Below are positions 24,342 to 33,367 of a DNA stretch of 64,000 nt, in pieces (positions within the stretch are counted from its first letter, which is position 1; each line of letters starts with the position of its first letter). Below the pieces are notes generated by a model. That model was not told the origin of the DNA. It ran no database searches and saw only the letters and a program-made list of their open reading frames with translations. A program made the position numbers and the translations under genes. Source of the DNA: Thermasporomyces sp040195635 (GTDB lineage Bacteria; Actinomycetota; Actinomycetes; Propionibacteriales; Actinopolymorphaceae); the NCBI RefSeq assembly GCF_040195635.1, contig NZ_JBEFTX010000018.1:1-64000 (forward strand), read 5' to 3'.

Positions 24342-26162
24342 CTATTGGTAGGCGCTGGCTTGGAGCGCGAAGAGCTCGGCGTAAGGCCCTCCGGTGGCCA
24401 TGAGTTCGTCGTGGCTGCCGGACTCGGTGAGTTCGCCGTTGTCGAAAACGAGGATGAGGTCCGCCATCCGTACGGTGGAGAGCCGGTGTGACACCAGGAG
24501 GGTGATGCCGCCCGAGGCGCGGGTGGCAGCGGATGCGGCGTTGAACCGGTCCAGAAGGGCGTGTTCGGATTCGGGGTCGAGCGCGGCCGCGGGTTCGTCG
24601 AGCAGCACCAGCAATGGACGTTCGCGCAGGAAGGCACGGGCGAGTGCAAGTCGTTGCCACTGGCCGCCGGAGAGGTCGGTGCCGCCGAACCGTCCGCCCA
24701 GCCGAGTGTCCAGACCGTCGGGGAGCTGGTCGATCACGGCACGGGCGTCGCCGGCGTCGATGGCCACGTCATAGCCAGCATCGTCATCCGTACGAACATG
24801 CGGTGCCGTTGGTGGACCTGGGTGGTCGGGCCGGTCCAGTCGAGTGGGTTCGCCGAGCCCGATGGCTTCGCGGGCTGTGTATTCGTACCGTACGAAGTCC
24901 TGGAATCCGGCCGAGATCCGGTGGCGCCACGCCTGGTGGTCGATCGTGCGGAGGTCGGTGCCGTCGACGAGGATGGTGCCGCCCGTGGGGTCGTAGAGCC
25001 GGGCCAGCAGTTTCACCACGGTGGTCTTCCCTGCGCCGTTGTCCCCGACAAGGGCGACGGTGCTGCCCGCTGGGAGATGCACGTTGAGTTCGCGTAGCAC
25101 CGGGTGGGCCGTTCCCGGATAGGCGAAGGACACGTTCTGGAGCTCGATTCCGCTCCGCAGAGCGGTGGGGGGCTCGTCGGATCCGGCCCACGCGGCCTGC
25201 TCGTCGCCGTACCGCCGCAGCCATTGGATGTGTCCGGCGACGTCCAGCAGGCCGATGAACACCCGTACGGAGTCGGAGAGTCGTTGTGCGGCCTGGTCGG
25301 TCTGCGGTGCGAGGAGCAGCACCATCACCACGTCTCCGGGCGTCGCGCGTCCTGCCCGTGCGAGCCACAGGACGAACACGATCGCGCCACCGTAGGCGAG
25401 GCCGAAGAGTACGCGAGCGGCGATCTCCAGCAGCTTGCCCTGCCGGATGGCCTGCCAACGCGGGCCGTTCTGCGAGCGGAACTGCTCCGCGATCTTGTCG
25501 GTGAGCAGTCCACGCAACCCGAACGCGCGTACTTCCAGGCCGTGCCCGGGGTGGCTGACGATATCCAACAAGCTGGCCTGGCGCCGGTTGTACTCCATGG
25601 TCGCGGTGATCGCATGCCGAAACTGCCTGGCGCCGTGGGCCGTCGCCCACAGTCGCAGGAGACCCAGCAGGGGCAGCGTCAACAGCAGCGGGTGGATGCC
25701 CGCGAGCAGGACGAGCACGGTGACGATACTGACCAGGACCGCCAACCCGCTGCCGATGGTGCCCGCGGTCCCTTTCAGGCGGCGGAACTCATCCCGAGCG
25801 GCACCCAACCGGTCGGCGATCTCGGGCTGCTCGTGGTGGGCGATCCCGGGCGGTGTGGTGGCCAGGTCCAGCAGTTCGCGCTGTAACCCGATCTCGATCC
25901 CGTCCTCGAGCCGATGCCGTACGGCATCGGAAAGGACCAGACCACCGAACGCGACCGCGAGTGCTCCGAACAGGATTGCCGCGCCCACCGTTACCGAGCC
26001 GTGCCCGGAAACGGCGTTCACCACCCGGGCCACGCCGTAGGCCTGCGACGGCCCCGAGACGGCCATCGCCACCACGAGCAGCAACTCGGTCGCAGCCAAC
26101 AGCGGAGACGCCGCGACCGTGAGGCGCACCAGGACCACCAGCGAGCCCCACCGCTCACGCAT
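24342..26162 (-). CDS. ABC exporter half-transporter (membrane and ATPase domains fused)
   Basis: The protein is about 606 residues: a membrane domain of about 320 residues with six hydrophobic segments, then an ATPase domain with GDNGAGKTT, the signature LSGGQWQRLALARA and LLDEPAAALD. The LSGGQW form is typical of small exporters in actinomycete and peptide-export loci. An acidic/Pro-rich stretch of about 25 residues is inserted between Walker A and the signature. The start overlaps the stop of the upstream half-transporter (GTG 26165 or ATG 26162, both after GGGAGG), implying a heterodimer. The substrate is unknown; peptide, drug or lipid export are all possible. Confidence 0.88.
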   Translation of the reverse strand: MRERWGSLVVLVRLTVAASPLLAATELLLVVAMAVSGPSQAYGVARVVNAVSGHGSVTVGAAILFGALAVAFGGLVLSDAVRHRLEDGIEIGLQRELLDLATTPPGIAHHEQPEIADRLGAARDEFRRLKGTAGTIGSGLAVLVSIVTVLVLLAGIHPLLLTLPLLGLLRLWATAHGARQFRHAITATMEYNRRQASLLDIVSHPGHGLEVRAFGLRGLLTDKIAEQFRSQNGPRWQAIRQGKLLEIAARVLFGLAYGGAIVFVLWLARAGRATPGDVVMVLLLAPQTDQAAQRLSDSVRVFIGLLDVAGHIQWLRRYGDEQAAWAGSDEPPTALRSGIELQNVSFAYPGTAHPVLRELNVHLPAGSTVALVGDNGAGKTTVVKLLARLYDPTGGTILVDGTDLRTIDHQAWRHRISAGFQDFVRYEYTAREAIGLGEPTRLDRPDHPGPPTAPHVRTDDDAGYDVAIDAGDARAVIDQLPDGLDTRLGGRFGGTDLSGGQWQRLALARAFLRERPLLVLLDEPAAALDPESEHALLDRFNAASAATRASGGITLLVSHRLSTVRMADLILVFDNGELTESGSHDELMATGGPYAELFALQASAYQ

Positions 26163-28006
26163 CACAGCTCGCCTCCCACGTACCGCGCCGCCTGCAGCGT
26201 GAACATCGCCGCGTAACGACCGCCCGCGTCCAGCAGCTCGTCGTGTGTTCCGTGCTCGCCGATCACGCCCGCTTCCAGAACGCAGATCCGGTCGGCGTTA
26301 CGCACCACCGAGAACCGGTGCGAGATCAGGAGCGAGGTCACGCCGGTGGCGAGCCTGAGGTAGCGGTCCACCAGCTCCGCCTCGGACCGGACATCCAGGG
26401 CCGCCGCGGGCTCGTCGAGCACCAGCATCCCGGCGCCGTCGTTCACCGCGTACAGGGCGCGCGCCAGCGCCAGCCGCTGCCACTGCCCGCCCGACAGCTC
26501 CCCGCCATCGGTGACCGAACGGTCCAGCATCGTGTCCCAACCCCGCGGCAGGTTCGCCACTGCACCGTCGGCTCCCGCGGTCGCCGCCACCGCGGCCAAC
26601 TGCTTCCGGGCCGCTGCTTCGGCGAAGGTCACGTTCTCCGCCGCGGTCAGCGGCAACCGCAGGAACTCCTGGGTGACCGGCGCCAGCCGGCGCTGCCATG
26701 CCGCCAGCTCGTGATCATCCAGCTCGGCCAGATCCACCCCGTCCACGGTGACCCGCCCTGCGGTCGGCTGGTACGCGCCCGCCAACAGATGCACCAACGT
26801 CGACTTGCCCGCGCCGTTCAACCCCACCAGCCCGATCGCCTCGCCGGCGCCGATCCGCAGATCCAGTCCGCGCAGCACATCGACGTCAGAGCCCGGGTAC
26901 CGGAACCACACGTCCTCCAACCGCACCTCCGGTGGACCCGACGGCGGGCGCGGCGGGTCCACCACGGCAGGCCCGGACACCCGCGCTGCCGGCGCTCCCT
27001 CGGTTCCGCCGGCTCGGTACGTGCCCTCCCGCACCGCCAACGCCGTCCCCGGCAGCCGGTACAGCGCCCGCAACGCCGACGTCGCCCGCTCCATCGAAGC
27101 GGCACCGGCGCCGTTGGCCGACATCGCAAGCCGCAACAACGCGGTCAGCACGGTCGCGACCTCGGTAAACCCCAGCGACCCCGCGTTCACATCCCGCACC
27201 AGCACCCAGACAGCGACCGCCAACGCACCAAGGTGAGCCGCATACACCGCCATGGTCCGCAGCGTCGCCGTCCGGCGGACTCGCCACAGTGGCACCATCC
27301 CGGCCCGCCAGTCACGCACAAACCGGTCCATCAGCCAGGGCGCGAAACCGAACACCCGCAGCTCCTTGGCCGCCGTCCCCATCCCCAGCTCGTACGCATA
27401 GTCGGCTTCCCGACCGGACCGGGTCCCCCCGCGCCACGTCAACTCCTCCGAGGCCGACATCCGCGCCGACCACCACTCGACCAAGCCAGTGGTCGACAAC
27501 AGCAGAACGGCGACCGGCCACGAGAACAACGCCCCCACAACCACGGCCGCACCGATCGCCAGCAGCCGCGAACGAACAAGCTCCGCCAGCGCGATCAACC
27601 CCACCCAGACCGCACGGTTCCCGATTCCCCGAGCCCGCCGAGACTCATCCGCCACCACCGTCGACTCCAGGTGGCCGATCCTCGGGGACGCCGTCATCGT
27701 CGCCGAGATCGCTCGATTGATGACGAGATCAGCGTCGTACGTCAGTCGCGTCGTCACCATGCTCGACACCACGGTCAGCACACCGTCGACCGTGAACACG
27801 AAGACCAACGCGACCACCAACAGCGCGAAGGCCGTCGGCGACGAACCACCCGGACCACCGGCCACGAACGCCGGAGTCGCACCCACGACCTGACCGATCA
27901 GCACGGTCACGGCGAGACTGGTCAGCGCGCTCAGGATCGCCAACGCCAGCAACCCCCCACCAGCCCGTGGGGTCACCGCTATCGAGAAACGCAGCAGCGC
28001 GAACAT
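26162..28006 (-). CDS. ABC exporter half-transporter, likely heterodimer partner
   Basis: The 614-residue protein has a membrane domain (about residues 1-320) and an ATPase with GLNGAGKST, LSGGQWQRLALARA and MLVLDEPAAALD. It shares with the downstream product the LSGGQW signature and the DEPAAALD Walker B, both unlike those of the fused exporter upstream, so these two are the natural pair. It ends in a four-base overlap with the next gene and starts 29 bp after the fused exporter gene. All three were probably transcribed together, from about 31.7 kb towards 24.3 kb. Confidence 0.88.
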   Translation of the reverse strand: MFALLRFSIAVTPRAGGGLLALAILSALTSLAVTVLIGQVVGATPAFVAGGPGGSSPTAFALLVVALVFVFTVDGVLTVVSSMVTTRLTYDADLVINRAISATMTASPRIGHLESTVVADESRRARGIGNRAVWVGLIALAELVRSRLLAIGAAVVVGALFSWPVAVLLLSTTGLVEWWSARMSASEELTWRGGTRSGREADYAYELGMGTAAKELRVFGFAPWLMDRFVRDWRAGMVPLWRVRRTATLRTMAVYAAHLGALAVAVWVLVRDVNAGSLGFTEVATVLTALLRLAMSANGAGAASMERATSALRALYRLPGTALAVREGTYRAGGTEGAPAARVSGPAVVDPPRPPSGPPEVRLEDVWFRYPGSDVDVLRGLDLRIGAGEAIGLVGLNGAGKSTLVHLLAGAYQPTAGRVTVDGVDLAELDDHELAAWQRRLAPVTQEFLRLPLTAAENVTFAEAAARKQLAAVAATAGADGAVANLPRGWDTMLDRSVTDGGELSGGQWQRLALARALYAVNDGAGMLVLDEPAAALDVRSEAELVDRYLRLATGVTSLLISHRFSVVRNADRICVLEAGVIGEHGTHDELLDAGGRYAAMFTLQAARYVGGEL

Positions 28007-28035
28007 CGATCTCCCCTCACCGGCTCACCAGGCGA

Positions 28036-31000
28036 CTAAGGGAGATGGGCCGGATAGTCGCTGCCGGTGAAGCTGCGCCAGAGTCTGGCGTAGGTGCCGT
28101 CCGCGGCGACCAGGTCGTCGTGCGTCCCTTGCTCGACGACCGCGCCGCGGTCGATGACGACGATCCGGTCGGCTCGCTGCGCGGTCGTGAGACGGTGGGC
28201 GATGACCATCGTGGTCGGTGTGGTGGCCAGCTGGGCCATGCCGTTGTTGACGGCGGCCTCGCTCGCCAGGTCCAGTGCCGCGGTGGCCTCGTCGAGCAAC
28301 AGGATGTCGGGTTCGACGAGCCGGGCCCGAGCGAGGGCGAGCAGTTGCCGCTGGCCCGCCGACAGTCCGCCGCCGCCCTCGCCGACAGGGTGGAGGTAGC
28401 CGTAGCGCAGGGCGCAGATCATCTCGTGGGCGCCGACGGCCCGGGCCGCGGCCTCGACGTCTGCATCGGAGGCGTCCGGTCGGGCGTAGGAGATCGCGTC
28501 TCGTACCGTGCCCGAGAAGAGGTACGTCTCCTGCGGTACGACGCCGAGCCGCCGGCGGTACGACGGCAGGTCCAGCTGGGTGAGGTCGTTCCCGTCGACG
28601 CGGACGCTTCCCGCCGTCGGGTCGTAGAACCGGGCGACCAGCTTCATCAGCGTCGACTTGCCGGCGCCGGTCTCCCCCACCAGGGCGACCGTCTCGCCCG
28701 GGGCGATCCGCAGCGTCACGTCGCGTACGGCATCGTCGGCACCTCCGTAGCCGAACCGCACGTTCTCGAGGGACACCTCGCCAGCGAGACTGTCTGGCGC
28801 GCGGGCGTGCGCAGCCGAGGGCGTGGAGACCGGTGTGTCGAGGACCTCGGCCACCCGGCGCAGACCAACCCGGGCCCGCTGGTAGCTGTCGAAGATCCCC
28901 GACATCTGCTGGACCGGAGCGAACAGCATGGTGGCGTAGAGCATGACCGCGGCCATGCCGCCCACCGTGAGTGTGCCCCCAGCGATCCGGTGGGCGCCGA
29001 CCCCGAGCACGAGCGCGGTGGTGAACTCCACCACCGCCCACCCGAACGCCAGCAGGAGCGCGATGCACATCTGGGCCCGCAGCTGCGCTGCGCGGTAGTC
29101 CGAGGCGACCGTACCGAACCGTTCGATGGTGACCTCTTCGCGGCCGTAGCACTGCGCCACGCGGATTCCGGCGACGTTCTCCTGGAAGGTCGCGTTGAGC
29201 TCGCCGAGGCGTCGCCGCGCGGTCTCGTACTCCCGCCGCGAGTACCTGCGGTAGAGCAGCGCCGCCGCCGCGAGCGGCAGGCACATCGCCGCCACGGCCG
29301 CGGTGAGACCCACGTCGATGGTGGCCATGACGACCAGCACCCCCACGAACGTCATCACGGCGACCACCGCCTGACCCAGGCCGGTCTGGATGAACGTCTT
29401 GACCGCCTCGATGTCGCTCGTCATCCGGGTCATGAGCTGACCTGCGCGCTCGCGTTCGTAGAAGTCCATACCGAGCCGCTGCAGCTGGGCGTACAGCTTG
29501 ACGCGAAGCCACAGCAGCACCCGCTCACCCGTACGTCCTGTCAGCCGCTCCTGCCCGGTCCGGACGATCCAGTCGGCGACCACGACGCCAAGGGCCACAC
29601 CGGACAGCAGGAAGACAACGTGCACCTGGCCCGGGGTGACACCGCGGTCGATGACGGCACGCGTCAGCCACGGAATGGCGAGCTGCGCAGCGGTGTCCAG
29701 GGCCAGAAGGACCAGCGAGACCGCAAGGGCCGCGGCGAACGGCCTGAGCAGCCGTCGCAGGCGTAGGTCCTGGTCGAGCCGCCGACACTCCTCCAGGTCG
29801 AGGTCCGGCGAGGCGGCCGACGGCGGCGGCGGGAGGGCGGCGACCCGGGCCGCCTGGTCGGCGGGGAGCGCCGCGCCGTCGAACAGCCCCTCGGTCTCGG
29901 CGGGCGGTGGGGTGGACCACGGGTCGACGGACTCGCGGGCGGCGTCGTCCTCGCGTCCGCCGATCTCCTCGTCGTCGCGTCCGCCGATCTCCTCGTCGTG
30001 TCCCGACAGCAGCAGGCGGTACCGCGGGCATCGGGCCAGCAGCTCGGCGTGAGTCCCCACGTCGACGACCTCGCCGTGGTGCAGGACCGCGATCCGGTCC
30101 GCGAGCTGCAGGGTGCTGTGCCGGTGGGCGATGAGCAGGGTCGTACGTCCCCGCATCACCCGTCGCAGCGTGGCGTGGATATCGGCCTCGACCCCCGCGT
30201 CGACGGCCGACGTGGCGTCGTCGAGCACCAGCAGCCGCGGGTCGGTCAGGAGCGCGCGGGCCAGGGCGATGCGCTGCCGCTGGCCGCCGGAGAGGGTGAG
30301 ACCCCGCTCCCCCACCACCGTGTCATAGCCGTCGGCGAGGCCGTTGACGAAGCCGTCCACCTCCGCCGCACGCGCGGCCGCGCGGACCTCGGCGTCGGTC
30401 GCGTCGGGCCGGCCGAACGCGATGTTCGCGCGGACGGTGTCGGAGAACAGGAAGCTCTCCTCCAGCACGGTGCCCATCCGCGCGCGCAGCGACCCGATCG
30501 TGAGCGCGCGGATGTCGCGACCGTCGAGGCTGACCGCGCCACCCTGTGGGTCGTAGAGGCGGGCGAGCAGCAGGGCGACGGTCGACTTCCCGGACCCGGT
30601 GCCTCCCACCAGGGCAAGTGACTCACCCGGCTCCACCCGCAACGACACGCCCCTGAGGACAGGGTGGTCGGGGTCGTATCCGAACGTCACGTCGTCGAGT
30701 TCGACCGGCACCGCGCCCTGCGGCGCTATATCGGCATCGGGCGCGTCGGTGATCGTGGGCCTTGCGTCGATGATCTCCAGGACCCGGACGACCGCCGCCC
30801 TGGTGGTGTTCCACTGGGCGAACTGCCCGACGAACGTCCGTACAGGCGCCACCATCAGCGCGAGGTAGCTCGCGAACGCGAGGAACGTCCCGAGCGTGAT
30901 GTCGCCGCGCAGGGTGAGCCAGCCTCCGAGCGCGAGCACGCCCACCTGCCCCACCGCGGGAATCGCGGTCAGCGCCGGTACATACGTACTCGTGAACCGT

Positions 31001-31734
31001 GTCCGCCTGATCCCCGACCTGAACTGCGCACTCGCCGCTGCCTCCAGCTTCGCGAGCTCCTGCCCCTCCTGGCCGAACCCTTTCACGACCCGCACACCCG
31101 TCACCGCCGCCTCGACCACGGCTGCCACCCGGCCGGACTGGTGCGAGTAGTCCCACGACGACGGGAACAGCACGGCGTTGCCGCGGCGGGCCACCAGGTA
31201 CAGCACCGGCAGCATCACCAGCGCCACGAGCGACAGTGTCGGGGCGAGCACGAGCATGATGACGAGGGCCATCACGAACCACACGAGGTTGGTGACCAGC
31301 TGTTGCGCGGTCTCGATCGACCGCTCGATCATCGCCACGTCCGACGTGCTGCGGCTCACGACCTGGCCCGTCCGCAGCCGGTCCTGCTGGTGCCCGTCCA
31401 GCCTTTGCAGGGACGCGAAGAGGTCGGTACGCAGCGCGTAGCCGACCCGGTTGGCGAGCTGGCTCGCGTAGTAGCGGCGCAGCATGCTCAGCCCGAAGCG
31501 GGCGACGCCGGCCGCGACCAACAGGATCAGCCACGGGGCGAGCGGAGAGCGGTGGGCCAGGATCACCTCGTCGACGACCTGGCGGACGACGAGCGGCGTG
31601 AACGCGGGAATGACGGTCCCGCCGATACCGCCGAGCAGAGACAGGAAGATCGTCGTCGGATGGGCTCGGCAGTACGCCCACAACCGCCGCCACCACTGGC
31701 CCCCCACCTCCGCACCCACTCTCTGCCGGCACAC
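28036..31734 (-). CDS. Full-length ABC exporter, two half-transporters fused in one chain
   Basis: The 1232-residue protein contains two complete TMD-NBD units. The first ATPase has GGTGSGKST, LSGGQRQRIALARA and VLDDATSAVD; the second has GETGAGKST, LSAGQRQLLALARA and LLDEATAALD. The halves are joined by an acidic linker containing a short internal duplication (EEIGGRDDEEIGGRED). Bacterial exporters of this class are usually two polypeptides, so the fusion is notable though known in actinomycetes. The first Walker B ends in Asp (LDD) rather than Glu, hinting at one degenerate catalytic site, as in heterodimeric multidrug exporters. The GTG at 31734 is the longest start; later in-frame GTG codons are possible. 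Confidence 0.88.
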   Translation of the reverse strand: MCRQRVGAEVGGQWWRRLWAYCRAHPTTIFLSLLGGIGGTVIPAFTPLVVRQVVDEVILAHRSPLAPWLILLVAAGVARFGLSMLRRYYASQLANRVGYALRTDLFASLQRLDGHQQDRLRTGQVVSRSTSDVAMIERSIETAQQLVTNLVWFVMALVIMLVLAPTLSLVALVMLPVLYLVARRGNAVLFPSSWDYSHQSGRVAAVVEAAVTGVRVVKGFGQEGQELAKLEAAASAQFRSGIRRTRFTSTYVPALTAIPAVGQVGVLALGGWLTLRGDITLGTFLAFASYLALMVAPVRTFVGQFAQWNTTRAAVVRVLEIIDARPTITDAPDADIAPQGAVPVELDDVTFGYDPDHPVLRGVSLRVEPGESLALVGGTGSGKSTVALLLARLYDPQGGAVSLDGRDIRALTIGSLRARMGTVLEESFLFSDTVRANIAFGRPDATDAEVRAAARAAEVDGFVNGLADGYDTVVGERGLTLSGGQRQRIALARALLTDPRLLVLDDATSAVDAGVEADIHATLRRVMRGRTTLLIAHRHSTLQLADRIAVLHHGEVVDVGTHAELLARCPRYRLLLSGHDEEIGGRDDEEIGGREDDAARESVDPWSTPPPAETEGLFDGAALPADQAARVAALPPPPSAASPDLDLEECRRLDQDLRLRRLLRPFAAALAVSLVLLALDTAAQLAIPWLTRAVIDRGVTPGQVHVVFLLSGVALGVVVADWIVRTGQERLTGRTGERVLLWLRVKLYAQLQRLGMDFYERERAGQLMTRMTSDIEAVKTFIQTGLGQAVVAVMTFVGVLVVMATIDVGLTAAVAAMCLPLAAAALLYRRYSRREYETARRRLGELNATFQENVAGIRVAQCYGREEVTIERFGTVASDYRAAQLRAQMCIALLLAFGWAVVEFTTALVLGVGAHRIAGGTLTVGGMAAVMLYATMLFAPVQQMSGIFDSYQRARVGLRRVAEVLDTPVSTPSAAHARAPDSLAGEVSLENVRFGYGGADDAVRDVTLRIAPGETVALVGETGAGKSTLMKLVARFYDPTAGSVRVDGNDLTQLDLPSYRRRLGVVPQETYLFSGTVRDAISYARPDASDADVEAAARAVGAHEMICALRYGYLHPVGEGGGGLSAGQRQLLALARARLVEPDILLLDEATAALDLASEAAVNNGMAQLATTPTTMVIAHRLTTAQRADRIVVIDRGAVVEQGTHDDLVAADGTYARLWRSFTGSDYPAHLP

Positions 31735-32134
31735 GCGGCGAGGATGCAGCCCATCGAACTCTGAGCGCCTTAGTCAAGGCGGAACGACCGCAGCTGGTCA
31801 GGTCCAGGTTCGCTCCGCGATGACACGCGCCCCCATCAAGGCAACGGCGGCCTGGCCCGACTCGGCTGGCCAGCGGCCCGGCCTCCGTGGCACTCACCGC
31901 TGTTTGGTCTGACACGCCATTTGCGTACGTCGAAACGGGCTACGCTCGATGCGCCTTCGAACAGGCGTAGACCGAAACGGTGCAATGCCGAAATCCCGGC
32001 TGCCTTCCGCGTTCATGCAATCCGATTGGCCTTCGGCGACCAGACGTCGGTATGCCGTCCGCCGGGCAGTCCGCGTGCCCAAACATGCCTTCGGCCGGCA
32101 GCCCTACTCCCAGCCAATGCGGTGAGCTGGAGGC
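31735..32134. other. Divergent intergenic region, 400 bp
   Basis: It separates the ABC exporter operon from the divergent M15-like peptidase gene and should hold both promoters. No gene is supported on either strand. I could not pick a promoter with confidence. Confidence 0.45.
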
Positions 32135-32998
32135 ATGGATCAGGCAGGCGCGAGAGAAGGACGTCCTTTGCGGCCGGCTCGCCGGAGCATCATGGCGGTG
32201 GCGGTCTCCGGAGCACTGGCAGGGTCGTGGTTCCGGCCGGCAGCAGCGGCGGCGAGCCCGGCAGCAGCACAGGTGCAGGGACCGCCGTCGTCGCGGGTCG
32301 CGATCCGCGTCATGCCGCAACGCCCGTCGTATCCCCCCTTCATCGATGCGTATGCACCGTACGACGGAGGCACGACCTGCGACCTTACGGACAAGCGCGG
32401 TCCGATAGACCTCAGGAACATCATCTTCGACACGTATGGCAGCCGGGCATGGAGCATCACGCACCCCTGCTCGTCAAGGGTCAACGAGCACAAGGAAGGT
32501 CGCGCCCTGGACGTCTTGTTCGACGCGGCGATGGTCGGGAGTCGGCAGGCCGCGAACGACTTCCTGTACTGGTTGCTACGCACCGACGAGTACGGCAACC
32601 GCCATGCCTTCGCGCGTCGATTCGGGATCATGTACATCATCTGGAACCGCAAGATGTGGCGCTCCTACCGCCCGGACGAGGGCTGGTTGCCCTACACCGG
32701 AAGCAATCCGCACACCGACCACATCCATTTCAGCTTCAGTTGGGACGGCGCCCTCAGGCGTACGACCTGGTGGACAGTCATAACGGAACTATCCGAGGAG
32801 GATTTCGTGGCCGGCATTCCCGCACAACTCGTTCGCATATCCGGACAGAACGCCGTGTACGCCGTCACCCTTCAGGGTGCGGTACACGTCAAGAATCCCA
32901 CCCACCTGAGGTTCCTCCAGGCGCAGGGCTGGGTGACGACCGACGTGCAGAACATCACCGCCGCTGAGCTCGCCGGGCTTCTCGAGCGCGAGATGTGA
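32135..32998 (+). CDS. Secreted M15-like (VanY/ARB-type) peptidase or cell-wall protein
   Basis: The 287-residue protein has a Tat-like signal (RRSIMAVAVSGALAG) ending in an Ala-rich stretch near residue 45. The core carries HKEGRALDV (His119, Asp127) and HTDHIHFS (His193, Asp195, His196, His198), the zinc-site pattern of D,D-carboxypeptidase-like M15 enzymes and related actinobacterial extracellular proteins. It probably acts on peptidoglycan or another exported polymer. A C-terminal segment of about 70 residues (LVRISGQNAVYAVTLQGAVHVKN) looks like a small beta domain. ATG 32135 has GGAGG very close upstream, so the exact start is slightly uncertain. Confidence 0.75.
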   Translation: MDQAGAREGRPLRPARRSIMAVAVSGALAGSWFRPAAAAASPAAAQVQGPPSSRVAIRVMPQRPSYPPFIDAYAPYDGGTTCDLTDKRGPIDLRNIIFDTYGSRAWSITHPCSSRVNEHKEGRALDVLFDAAMVGSRQAANDFLYWLLRTDEYGNRHAFARRFGIMYIIWNRKMWRSYRPDEGWLPYTGSNPHTDHIHFSFSWDGALRRTTWWTVITELSEEDFVAGIPAQLVRISGQNAVYAVTLQGAVHVKNPTHLRFLQAQGWVTTDVQNITAAELAGLLEREM

Positions 32999-33367
32999 GC
33001 GCCTGCGCGCCTGCCCTCCACCCGACGTCATCCACGACCGGGACGGGAACAACCGCGACGACCTCCCGCTGAGCCGGTGGCGCTGGTGAGCGCGCGTGTC
33101 CTACTCGGTCGGGAACGCTTCGTCTGCTCCGAGCCGCTCTCGGTATCCGGCGACCATGAGGCCGGGTCGGCCGAGGGACTGACCGTCGGACTGACGGTTG
33201 TGCGGTTGGCCCACTCGCCGATCAACCGGTCCAATTCGCCCCACCACCGTACGATTCCGCTCATCGTAGTCGAGTCACCAATACCTTCGTGCTCGGTGCG
33301 TGAGCCGTCCGGTGACCTGCCACTGGTGGGGTCCAGGCGTACTTCCTGGTCGAGGCAAGCGACGCCA
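32999..33367. other. Convergent intergenic region, 369 bp
   Basis: It lies between the M15-like peptidase and the convergent metallophosphoesterase. A 78-codon minus-strand frame (33028-33264) has no ribosome site and no recognisable motif, so it is not called. No clear terminator was found. Confidence 0.4.

Noticed and set aside
26243..28039. Plus-strand frame of 598 codons opposite an ABC exporter
   Set aside because: Arg/Gln/His-rich non-protein-like composition; the ABC motifs are on the other strand.
33028..33264. Small minus-strand frame of 78 codons
   Set aside because: No ribosome site, low-complexity Ser/Arg/Pro composition, no recognisable family.
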